Assembly (NCBI GenBank): GCA_963971535.1
Contig: OZ020591.1
Span: 10,835,336-10,899,335 of the forward strand
DNA length: 64,000 bases
Direction of reading: 5' to 3'
Source: Notolepis coatsorum
Lineage: Eukaryota; Chordata; Actinopteri; Aulopiformes; Paralepididae
Below, piece after piece: positions 42,322-54,078 of this stretch (positions are counted from its first letter, which is position 1; every line of letters starts with the position of its first letter). Both the position numbers and the translations under genes were made by a program. The notes beneath the pieces were generated by a model. It was given only the letters and a program-made list of their open reading frames with translations. It had not been told where the DNA came from and searched no databases.

Positions 42322-44653
42322 CAGGGGTTCCCAACCTTTTTTCCCCCAGGGACCCCCAAACATCTCTGATGAAATTCCTGGACCCCCCTCCTAATAAAAT
42401 ACCATAAAATACGTTTTTTTTGTCATTTTAATACTTTTTTTTGTCATTTTAATAACAAACTGCTTATACATAGGCATATGCATCATAATTAGACCCACTA
42501 TGCTTCTTTGACTTGTGCCTTCAATCAACAAATCTCATCTTGCACCATATGTATTTCAAAATGTTGGCCAATATTCAAATCCTGTATTCATCCTCTCAAA
42601 TCGGGCCCTAATGGTGAACGGTTTGCATTTATGTTGAATGAAGTAAGAATCCACTGCAGTAAAAATATCCTCACCTCGAGTGGCGGTAGTAAGGTTGACT
42701 GACATGAGAATGTCCTGCTTCAGATCCTCATTTTCGATATATTGCACATAAACGATGAGCACAGCCTCGTCTGCGACAGTTGTAGTTTCATCAAGTTGTA
42801 TGGCAAATGGACCCTTTCTAAGCTTTTCTGACAGCTGCTGCTCGCAATCACTTGACATCTTATCAATTCGGTCTTTCACTACATTGTTCGAGAGTGGTAC
42901 TGATTTTAGTTTATCCGCCACTTGTGGGCCGCACAGTTTCTAAACCATTTTGATGCAGGCTGGTTTGATGAGCTGCTCGCCAATATTGTGCGGTTTCTTT
43001 GCTTTTGCAATTAAAAGCGAACACTCAAAGGAGGCTTCGGTAGCCTTCTGTAAATCACTGCCACCCCTGCTCCACGCTACTCTAACATCAACGGGCTTGT
43101 TCGCCTTGAGAGACTGTTCTTTCCTCCGAAAAAAGTCTGGATCCTTCCCAACGGTTTCTGGGTGCTTAGACGCCTGATGTCTCTTCAGCTTGCTGGGCTT
43201 CAGGCTCGAGTTTGCCAACTTTTCTCCACAAATCACACACTCAGGTCGTTTGTCTGGTCCCTCAGTGAAGCCCATGGTGATGTAATTTTCGCGATTGCTG
43301 TAGGTCCTAACTTTTTTTGCAGACAAGCTGCTGTCATCTCCTTTTCGTTTGTCACACATTTTCGCCTCTGGCGGCTGACTGCAGACGAGCCGAGAAAGTT
43401 AACTAGCGTGCTAGGCTAGCTACGGAAAGTGATAGTCAACTGATTCGCGTTTTAGCGGCTACCCGGTAGCCTACTGTTAACGTTCAAAAATCATGTCTAG
43501 ATGTTTATTTATTTATCTTTATTTTTTATTGTAGTGGAGAGACTATTCATGCTTCTGATGATACAAATATGCTAATTAACACTTTGGCTGCCATGGGTTA
43601 AATTCATTATCAACCGTAGGTTGCCGGCTCTATTTGTCTATAGAGAAAGTCCCCTTCTTTGCAGGGCTATAACTTTTTAAATTCTATTGCTACATTGCCA
43701 TTATTAGGGCCCATTCAAAGTCCTATATGTATTGTTCATTGTGTAGCAACGTTAAACTTTTTCATTCACATATTCATAGTAAAGTATGGTCTAATGTATA
43801 GGCATGTTTTCATCTCTTTCTGCAGCTTTCTCCAGAACGTGATCTATAGCCCCAAATACATTATATTGATGATAAAAAATTCCAACTAGACGTACTTCTA
43901 GAAGTTACTACACGTCATCTGATGTTGACCGGATGGGCTAGGGGGCGTTTATAATTCCGTGGGCAGCGTTATACCAATCATCTAATGTGGGTCAAATGTT
44001 GATAATAGCAGTTAGTATCGAAGACGGTAACTTTACACGCTAAAACTCACCCCAGTCTCCGCGCGCCGTTGGGCGATCATCGTAGAGTAGAAATGTTATC
44101 ATTATGGGATGTAGATTTACCCGGTCCATCTCCAGCTTGTATAATGGTATATACGTCCAAATCATGTTGTTTATCGAGTTATTGGCAATCGATCGCTATG
44201 TAGTGTGTCGAGATCGAGTCCCGGGACCTATTAGCGAGTGCCCGGAAGTAATACGGCCGTCCAGCACAACCTCTACGGCACTTCCTGTTAAGCGATTGCG
44301 CCGATCGGCCACCAGATGGCGCTCCTGAACCGCCAGAGAGCTCAGTGGGTCCTCCTGGTGGATCTCAGGCCAGCGGAGGGGACATATGAATCCGATCCCA
44401 GATTTTTGAAATATTGATATTAAAGACGCTGTAAGGCGTCTTCGGCAACTTGAGCATGGCCGGGAATGACGTGTTTAGGCGTTTCCCGGCACCCAAAGTG
44501 TTAAATATTTCTCTGAAAGAAAAAAAGAATAAAAAAAAATAAAATAAAAAATAAAAATAAAAATACCTCAAATCATCTGTGGTCTGGCGGGGACCCCCTG
44601 CGCCCCCTGGCGGACCCCCAGGGCGTCCGCGGACCCCAGGTTGGGAATCACTG
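42322..44653 (-). mobile_element. hAT element with BED-finger transposase, internally deleted
   Basis: The ends CAGGGGTTCCCAACCT (42322) and AGGTTGGGAATCACTG (ending 44653) are imperfect inverted repeats of the Charlie-like hAT type. Octamers on both sides match 7/8. The element is 2332 bp and reads on the minus strand: a 1.3-kb leader (44653-43360), then transposase N-terminus (43359-42556). The catalytic core and C-terminal dimerisation region are deleted, so the copy depends on another source of transposase. Confidence 0.8.
42556..43359 (-). pseudogene. hAT transposase N-terminal fragment (ZBED5-like)
   Basis: A single frame runs from ATG at 43359 to 42556 with one in-frame TAG at 42940-42942. 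Residues 41-66 form a BED zinc finger (CVICGEKL...HQASKH; Cys41, Cys44, His61, His66). It is followed by KAKKPHNIGEQLIKPA and, after the stop, VPLSNNVVKDRIDKM and FAIQLDETTTVADEA. The last holds the LDE motif with the first catalytic aspartate of the hAT RNase-H fold. After EDIFTAVDSYF the family match is lost, where a full transposase would continue for several hundred residues. It resembles the transposases behind vertebrate ZBED5 and FAM200-type genes. Confidence 0.75.
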
Positions 44654-44667
44654 CTCTAGATGATCAG

Positions 44668-47600
44668 AAAATACACTTGGGACCACCTGTGGTGAATACA
44701 CTTGGGTGGACCACCTGTGGTGAATACACTTGGGACCACCTGTGGTGAATACACTTGGGTGGACCACGTGTGGTGAATACACTTGGGACCACCTGTGGTG
44801 AATACACTTGGGTGGACCACCTGTGGTGAATACACTTGGGTGGACCACCTGTGGTGAATACACTTGGGACCACCTGTGGTGAATACACTTGGGACCACCT
44901 GTGGTGAATACACTTGGGACCACCTGTGGTGAATACACTTGGGACCACCTGTGGTGAATACACTTGGGACCACCTGTGGTGAATACACTTGGGTGGAGCA
45001 CCTGTGGTGAATACACTTGGGTGGAGCACCTGTGGTGAATACACTTGGGACCACCTGTGGTGAATACACTTGGGTGGAGCACCTGTGGTGAATACACTTG
45101 GGACCACCTGTGGTGAATACACTTGGGTGGAGCACCTGTGGTGAATACACTTGGGACCACCTGTGGTGAATACACTTGGGTGGGACCACCTGTGGTGAAT
45201 ACACTTGGGACCACCTGTGGTGAATACACTTGGGTGGGACCACCTGTGGTGAATACACTTGGGTGGGACCACCTGTGGTGAATACACTTGGGACCACCTG
45301 TGGTGAATACACTTGGGTGGACCTCCTGTGGTGAATACACTTGGGACCACCTGTGGTGAATACACTTGGGACCACCTGTGGTGAATACACTTGGGTGGAG
45401 CACCTGTGGTGAATACACTTGGGACCACCTGTGGTGAATACACTTGGGTGGGACCACCTGTGGTGAATACACTTGGGACCACCTGTGGTGAATACACTTG
45501 GGTGGACCACCTGTGGTGAATACACTTGGGTGGACCACCTGTGGTGAATACACTTGGGACCACCTGTGGTGAATACACTTGGGACCACCTGTGGTGAATA
45601 CACTTGGGACCACCTGTGGTGAATACACTTGGGACCACCTGTGGTGAATACACTTGGGACCACCTGTGGTGAATACACTTGGGTGGACCACCTGCGGTGA
45701 ATACACTTGGGTGGGACCACCTGTGGTGAATACACTTGGGACCACCTGTGGTGAATACACTTGGGACCACCTGTGGTGAATACACTTGGGTGGGACCACC
45801 TGTGGTGAATACACTTGGGACCACCTGTGGTGAATACACTTGGGACCACCTGTGGTGAATACACTTGGGTGGACCACCTGTGGTGAATACACTTGGGACC
45901 ACCTGTGGTGAATACACTTGGGACCACCTGTGGTGAATACACTTGGGACCACCTGTGGTGAATACACTTGGGTGGAGCACCTGTGGTGAATACACTTGGG
46001 TGGGACCACCTGTGGTGAATACACTTGGGACCACCTGTGGTGAATACACTTGGGACCACCTGTGGTGAATACACTTGGGTGGACCACCTGTGGTGAATAC
46101 ACTTGGGACCACCTGTGGTGAATACACTTGGGTGGGACCACCTGTGGTGAATACACTTGGGTGGGACCACCTGTGGTGAATACACTTGGGACCACCTGTG
46201 GTGAATACACTTGGGTGGGACCACCTGTGGTGAATACACTTGGGACCACCTGTGGTGAATACACTTGGGTGGAGCACCTGTGGTGAATACACTTGGGTGG
46301 ACCACCTGTGGTGAATACACTTGGGTGGAGCACCTGTGGTGAATACACTTGGGACCACCTGTGGTGAATACACTTGGGTGGGACCACCTGTGGTGAATAC
46401 ACTTGGGACCACCTGTGGTGAATACACTTGGGACCACCTGTGGTGAATACACTTGGGACCACCTGTGGTGAATACACTTGGGTGGACCACCTGTGGTGAA
46501 TACACTTGGGACCACCTGTGGTAAATACACTTGGTTGGACCACCTGTGGTGAATACACTTGGGACCACCTGTGGTGAATACACTTGGGACCACCTGTGGT
46601 GAATACACTTGGGTGGACCACCTGTGGTGAATACACTTGGGACCACCTGTGGTGAATACACTTGGGTGGGACCACCTGTGGTGAATACACTTGGGTGGGA
46701 CCACCTGTGGTGAATACACTTGGGACCACCTGTGGTGAATACACTTGGGACCACCTGTGGTGAATACACTTGGGACCACCTGTGGTGAATACACTTGGGT
46801 GGGACCACCTGTGGTGAATACACTTGGGACCACCTGTGGTGAATACACTTGGGACCACCTGTGGTGAATACACTTGGGACCACCTGTGGTGAATACACTT
46901 GGGTGGGACCACCTGTGGTGAATACACTTGGGACCACCTGTGGTGAATACACTTGGGACCACCTGTGGTGAATACACTTGGGACCACCTGTGGTGAATAC
47001 ACTTGGGTGGGACCACCTGTGGTGAATACACTTGGGACCACCTGTGGTGAATACACTTGGGACCACCTGTGGTGAATACACTTGGGTGGACCACCTGTGG
47101 TGAATACACTTGGGACCACCTGTGGTGAATACACTTGGGACCACCTGTGGTGAATACACTTGGGACCACCTGTGGTGAATACACTTGGGACCACCTGTGG
47201 TGAATACACTTGGGTGGACCACCTGTGGTGAATACACTTGGGACCACCTGTGGTGAATACACTTGGGTGGGACCACCTGTGGTGAATACACTTGGGTGGG
47301 ACCACCTGTGGTGAATACACTTGGGACCACCTGTGGTGAATACACTTGGGTGGGACCATCTGTGGTGAATACACTTGGGTGGACCACCTGTGGTGAATAC
47401 ACTTGGGTGGAGCACCTGTGGTGAATACACTTGGGACCACCTGTGGTGAATACACTTGGGACCACCTGTGGTGAATACACTTGGTTGGACCACCTGTGGT
47501 GAATACACTTGGGACCACCTGTGGTGAATACACTTGGGACCACCTGTGGTGAATACACTTGGGACCACCTGTGGTGAATACACTTGGGTGGGACCACCTG

Positions 47601-50243
47601 TGGTGAATACACTTGGGACCACCTGTGGTGAATACACTTGGGACCACCTGTGGTGAATACACTTGGGACCACCTGTGGTGAATACACTTGGGTGGGACCA
47701 CCTGTGGTGAATACACTTGGGACCACCTGTGGTGAATACACTTGGGACCACCTGTGGTGAATACACTTGGGACCACCTGTGGTGAATACACTTGGGACCA
47801 CCTGTGGTGAATACACTTGGGTGGGACCACCTGTGGTGAATACACTTGGGACCACCTGTGGTGAATACACTTGGGACCACCTGTGGTGAATACACTTGGG
47901 ACCACCTGTGGTGAATACACTTGGGACCACCTGTGGTGAATACACTTGGGACCACCTGTGGTGAATACACTTGGGTGGACCACCTGTGGTGAATACACTT
48001 GGGACCACCTGTGGTGAATACACTTGGGTGGACCACCTGTGGTGAATACACTTGGGACCACCTGTGGTGAATACACTTGGGTGGACCACCTGTGGTGAAT
48101 ACACTTGGGACCACCTGTGGTGAATACACTTGGGACCACCTGTGGTGAATACACTTGGGTGGACCACCTGTGGTGAATACACTTGGGACCACCTGTGGTG
48201 AATACACTTGGGACCACCTGTGGTGAATACACTTGGGTGGGACCACCTGTGGTGAATACACTTGGGACCACCTGTGGTGAATACACTTGGGTGGACCACC
48301 TGTGGTGAATACACTTGGGACCACCTGTGGTGAATACACTTGGGACCACCTGTGGTGAATACACTTGGGACCACCTGTGGTGAATACACTTGGGTGGACC
48401 ACCTGTGGTGAATACACTTGGGACCACCTGTGGTGAATACACTTGGGTGGACCACCTGTGGTGAATACACTTGGGTGGACCACCTGTGGTGAATACACTT
48501 GGGACCACCTGTGGTGAATACACTTGGGACCACCTGTGGTGAATACACTTGGGTGGACCACCTGTGGTGAATACACTTGGTTGGACCACCTGTGGTGAAT
48601 ACACTTGGGACCACCTCTGGTGAATACACTTGGGACCACCTGTGGTGAATACACTTGGGACCACCTGTGGTGAATACACTTGGGACCACCTGTGGTGAAT
48701 ACACTTGGGTGGAGCACCTGTGGTGAATACACTTGGGACCACCTGTGGTGAATACACTTGGGACCACCTGTGGTGAATACACTTGGGTGGAGCACCTGTG
48801 GTGAATACACTTGGGACCACCTGTGGTGAATACACTTGGGTGGACCTCCTGTGGTGAATACACTTGGGACCACCTGTGGTGAATACACTTGGGACCACCT
48901 GTGGTGAATACACTTGGGACCACCTGTGGTGAATACACTTGGGTGGACCACCTGTGGTGAATACACTTGGGTGGGACCACCTGTGGTGAATACACTTGGG
49001 TGGGACCACCTGTGGTGAATACACTTGGGACCACCTGTGGTGAATACACTTGGGACCACCTGTGGTGAATACACTTGGGTGGACCACCTGTGGTGAATAC
49101 ACTTGGGACCACCTGTGGTGAATACACTTGGGTGGGACCACCTGTGGTGAATACACTTGGGACCACCTGTGGTGAATACACTTGGGTGGGACCACCTGTG
49201 GTGAATACACTTGGGTGGACCACCTGTGGTGAATACACTTGGGTGGACCACCTGTGGTGAATACACTTGGGTGGGACCACCTGTGGTGAATACACTTGGG
49301 ACCACCTGTGGTGAATACACTTGGGTGGGACCACCTGTGGTGAATACACTTGGGTGGGACCACCTGTGGTGAATACACTTGGGTGGGACCACCTGTGGTG
49401 AATACACTTGGGTGGGACCACCTGTGGTGAATACACTTGGGTGGGACCACCTGTGGTGAATACACTTGGGTGGGACCACCTGTGGTGAATACACTTGGGA
49501 CCACCTGTGGTGAATACACTTGGGTGGGACCACCTGTGGTGAATACACTTGGGACCACCTGTGGTGAATACACTTGGGACCACCTGTGGTGAATACACTT
49601 GGGTGGGACCACCTGTGGTGAATACACTTGGGACCACCTGTGGTGAATACACTTGGGACCACCTGTGGTGAATACACTTGGGTGGACCACCTGTGGTGAA
49701 TACACTTGGGTGGACCACCTGTGGTGAATACACTTGGGTGGGACCACCTGTGGTGAATACACTTGGGACCACCTGTGGTGAATACACTTGGGTGGGACCA
49801 CCTGTGGTGAATACACTTGGGTGGAGCACCTGTGGTAAATACACTTGGGTGGGACCACCTGTGGTGAATACACTTGGGTGGACCACCTGTGGTGAATACA
49901 CTTGGGTGGGACCACCTGTGGTGAATACACTTGGGTGGAGCACCTGTGGTGAATACACTTGGGTGGACCACCTGTGGTGAATACACTTGGGTGGAGCACC
50001 TGTGGTGAATACACTTGGGACCACCTGTGGTAAATACACTTGGTGGACCACCTGTGGTGAATACACTTGGGACCACCTGTGGTGAATACACTTGGGTGGG
50101 ACCACCTGTGGTGAATACACTTGGTGGAGCACCTGTGGTAAATACACTTGGTGGACCACCTGTGGTGAATACACTTGGTGGACCACCTGTGGTGAATACA
50201 CTTGGGACCACCTGTGGTGAATACACTTGGGACCACCTGTGGT
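44668..50243. repeat. 25/28/29-bp minisatellite, about 205 copies (left block)
   Basis: The base unit is ACCACCTGTGGTGAATACAC plus TTGGG (25 bp). Two longer forms insert TGG or TGGG after TTGGG, and a sub-variant has GAGCACC. The 25-bp form is commonest in the middle and the longer ones towards the right end. No unit carries a stop in any minus-strand frame, so all three frames stay open for 1856-1864 codons. This is a composition effect, not three genes. Each unit contains CACCTG, an E-box. Confidence 0.95.
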
Positions 50244-51002
50244 CAGTGTGCGACCCATAGCATGATCTTTGGGTGAGCCGCGTCGGGGGGGGGGGGGGGG
50301 GGGGTGCGCGGCGCGCCTCTCAGCGAGGAGTGCTCAGGAGTCGGACTGTGTAATCGCAGACGTTACTAGTCTGTAGCCTGTAGTAGGTAGAGTAGAGTTA
50401 GAGTAGACAACTCACTTACCGTCCGGCCGTCTGGACGGGGCTTCCACAGCACATTCCATGATAAAAAAAAGTATCTATTTAGTTAGATAGAGATGATTAT
50501 CTCTCAGACTCCTGACTTACTAACAATATGAAATACTCCTGGTCCCAAGCATTATTTTCTCGACTGACGAGTCACTGAGCTTGCTTCGACCACTAGGAAA
50601 CGCGCCCATATTTCATATCATATTTGAAGACCCTAATAGGCTACATTTATTTGCTTGCTGCATTTACATTGGCTGCGACGAATCGATACATTGGCTGCCT
50701 GCAGTGACGCTGACGCCCACCACAGTCACCACTGTGAGTGACGTGAATCTCAAAACAATGATTTATATTTAACTAATAATAGTCCCCACGGCCACCGGAG
50801 CAGCACCAGCCGCAGGTGTAATTGCGCCTGTAGATGATCCGATTCCCGCCTCTTGCTGCTCTGTCAGCTTCACTGTCAGTGAATAATATATAATAGTAAT
50901 TTAGAGACCCCCCAAAAAATCGCAAATCAAGTTTGCAGGGGAGCTGATGTCTGATCTAGGGGAGCTATAGCGGACCAGGCTCCCCTCGTGAATCGCACCC
51001 TG
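50244..51002. mobile_element. hAT MITE inserted in the 25/28/29-bp array (759 bp)
   Basis: The ends CAGTGTGCGA (50244) and TCGCACCCTG (ending 51002) are inverted with one mismatch. The octamer CCTGTGGT, part of the array unit, flanks both sides exactly (50236-50243 and 51003-51010). The interior has a G homopolymer (50286-50304) and no coding capacity. Confidence 0.85.
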
Positions 51003-51950
51003 CCTGTGGTGAATACACTTGGGTGGGACCACCTGTGGTAAATACACTTGGGTTGACCACCTGTGGTGAATACACTTGGGACCACCTGTGGTAAATACAC
51101 TTGGGTTGACCACCTGTGGTGAATACACTTGGGTGGACCACCTGTGGTGAATACACTTGGGACCACCTGTGGTGAATACACTTGGGTGGAGCACCTGTGG
51201 TGAATACACTTGGGTGGAGCACCTGTGGTGAATACACTTGGGTGGGACCACCTGTGGTGAATACACTTGGGTGGGACCACCTGTGGTGAATACACTTGGG
51301 TGGGACCACCTGTGGTGAATACACTTGGGTGGGACCACCTGTGGTGAATACACTTGGGTGGAGCACCTGTGGTGAATACACTTGGGTGGACCACCTGTGG
51401 TGAATACACTTGGGTGGGACCACCTGTGGTGAATACACTTGGGTGGAGCACCTGTGGTGAATACACTTGGGTGGGACCACCTGTGGTGAATACACTTGGG
51501 TGGAGCACCTGTGGTGAATACACTTGGGTGGGACCACCTGTGGTGAATACACTTGGGTGGGACCACCTGTGGTGAATACACTTGGGTGGGACCACCTGTG
51601 GTGAATACACTTGGGTGGAGCACCTGTGGTGAATACACTTGGGTGGAGCACCTGTGGTGAATACACTTGGGTGGGACCACCTGTGGTGAATACACTTGGG
51701 ACCACCTGTGGTGAATACACTTGGGACCACCTGTGGTAAATACACTTGGGACCACCTGTGGTGAATACACTTGGGACCACCTGTGGTGAATACACTTGGG
51801 TGGACCACCTGTGGTGAATACACTTGGGACCACCTGTGGTGAATACACTTGGGTGGGACCACCTATGGTAAATACACTTGGGACCACCTGTGGTGAATAC
51901 ACTTGGGTGGGACCACCTGTGGTAAATACACTTGGGTGGACCACCTATGT
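51003..51950. repeat. 25/28/29-bp minisatellite (right block)
   Basis: Continuation of the array after the MITE, about 34 units, mainly the 28- and 29-bp forms. Last units are decayed (CCACCTATGTTAAGG at 51941-51955). Confidence 0.95.
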
Positions 51951-52539
51951 TAAGGGGGTCCTGGGAAATAGTCACACGGGCCGCCATGACCTGGCCTTGT
52001 GTGTGCATGTGCAAAAGTTCTCCTTTGGACAAACGACCGCATAGATTTGAATTTTATTTTCATACTGCAAATCTGTGAGATAGAGTTGAAGCCAGACTTG
52101 TGTATGTGTATGTGTATGTGTATGTGTGTGTGTGCGTGCGCGCGTGCGTGCGCGTGCGTGTTTCCTCCCAGGGAAACTCCCACTCCCTTGAAAAATGTGA
52201 AGACGATGACGAAATCATTGTCTAGCCCTGCTGCTCACCTAGAATGTGGTAGAGTGTGTGTGTGTGTGTGTGCGTGTGCGCACGTGCACTTTTAAGCCCA
52301 GTCATCCTCCTCTACATTTGTGGAAGCAGGAAGGAGAGGGAGAGGTTTCCGTTTCAAATGGCTCCTCCTTTTATTTTATTTTTTGCAAAACATAATGTTT
52401 GTGTGTGTATAACAGAGAGTGTGGAGCCCCCCCCCCCCCCCCCCCCCCTCTCCAGAGCCACAGTATTGATCGGGGCGGCGGGTGGAGTGTTCCAGTGGCT
52501 CATGAAGGAGCGCTGTGCTCCCACTCCGCCCCCCCGGCT
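51951..52539. other. Unassigned DNA with GT/GC alternating runs and poly-C
   Basis: (GTATGT)n passes into GTGTGCGTGCGCGCGTGCGT (52099-52160). A second run, GTGTGTGTGCGTGTGCGCAC, lies at 52254-52287. A C homopolymer (52428-52448) precedes the assembly gap. No gene recognised. Confidence 0.5.
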
Positions 52540-52739
52540 NNNNNNNNNNNNNNNNNNNNNNNNNNNNNNNNNNNNNNNNNNNNNNNNNNNNNNNNNNNNN
52601 NNNNNNNNNNNNNNNNNNNNNNNNNNNNNNNNNNNNNNNNNNNNNNNNNNNNNNNNNNNNNNNNNNNNNNNNNNNNNNNNNNNNNNNNNNNNNNNNNNNN
52701 NNNNNNNNNNNNNNNNNNNNNNNNNNNNNNNNNNNNNNN
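52540..52739. other. Assembly gap (200 N)
   Basis: Exactly 200 N, a common placeholder size; true length unknown. Open frames drawn across it are meaningless. Confidence 0.98.
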
Positions 52740-52935
52740 AGGATGGAGGGAATTTCATTATACAGTATGTGTTATATTATGCACTGCTCCTCTTGACACC
52801 CCTGCCCCCCTCTCTCTTATTCTCCTTCCATATTCTCTTTGTGGATATTAGCCCTCGCCTCGCCTCGCCTGCAGTATGCATGAATTGAGCTTTTCAAATT
52901 ACCCGAAGGTAGGAAGATATGGGAAATGCCATGCA
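52740..52935. other. Unassigned DNA between gap and array
   Basis: Contains a CGCCT tandem (52856-52870). No gene recognised. Confidence 0.4.
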
Positions 52936-54078
52936 GATAATGAAACCACTCTCCAGGTGACACCAGATAATAGAACCACTCTCGATAATAGAACCACTAT
53001 CCAGGTGATACACGGTAATAAAACCACTCTCCAGGTGATACCAGATAATAGAACCACTCTCGATAATAAAAACCACTCTCCAGGTGACACCAGATAATAA
53101 AACCACTCTCCAGGTGATACCAGATAATAAAACCACTCTCCAGGTGATACCAGATAATAAAACCACTCTCCAGGTGACACCAGATAATAAAACCACTCTC
53201 CAGGTGACACCAGATAATAAAACCACTCTCCAGATGATACACGATAATAAAACCACTCTCCAGGTGACACCAGATAATAAAACCACTCTCCAGGTGATAC
53301 CAGATAATAAAACCACTCTCCAGATGATACACGATAATAAAACCACTCTCCAGATGATACACGATAATAAAACCACTCTCCAGGTGATACACGATAATAA
53401 AACCACTCTCCAGATGATACACGATAATAAAACCACTCTCCAGATGATACACGATAATAAAACCACTCTCCAGATGATACACGATAATAAAACCACTCTC
53501 CAGGTGACACCAGATAATGAAACCACTCTCCAGGTGATACCAGATAATAAAACCACTCTCCAGGTGATACCAGATAATGAAACCACTCTCCAGGTGATAC
53601 CAGATAATAAAACCACTCTCCAGGTGATACCAGATATAAAACCACTCTCCAGGTGATACCAGATAATAAAACCACTCTCCAGGTGATACCAGATAATAAA
53701 ACCACTCTCCAGGTGATACCAGATAATAAAACCACTCTCCAGGTGATACCAGATAATAAAACCACTCTCCAGGTGACACCAGATAATAAAACCACTCTCC
53801 AGGTGACACCAGATAATAAAACCACTCTCCAGATGATACACGATAATAAAACCACTCTCCAGATGATACACGATAATAAAACCACTCTCCAGGTGACACC
53901 AGATAATAAACCACTCTCCTGGTGATACACGATAATAAAACCACTCTCCAGGTGATACCGGATAATAAAACACTCTCCAGGTGATACCAGATAATAAAAC
54001 CACTCTCCAGGTGACACCAGATAATAAAACCACTCTCCAGGTGATACCAGATAATAAAACCACTCTCCAGGTGATACC
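52936..54078. repeat. 30-bp minisatellite, about 38 copies
   Basis: The unit is CCAGGTGATACCAGATAATA plus AAACCACTCT. Two variants alternate in blocks: CAGGTGATACCAGATAAT and CAGATGATACACGATAAT. Ten codons per unit keeps frames open on both strands. Confidence 0.95.

Noticed and set aside
44648..50258. Three frames of 1856-1864 codons on the minus strand as giant genes
   Set aside because: They coincide with a stop-free minisatellite, overlap each other fully and lack any domain or flanking coding sequence.
52256..52888. Frames crossing 52540-52739
   Set aside because: They span 200 N and are meaningless.
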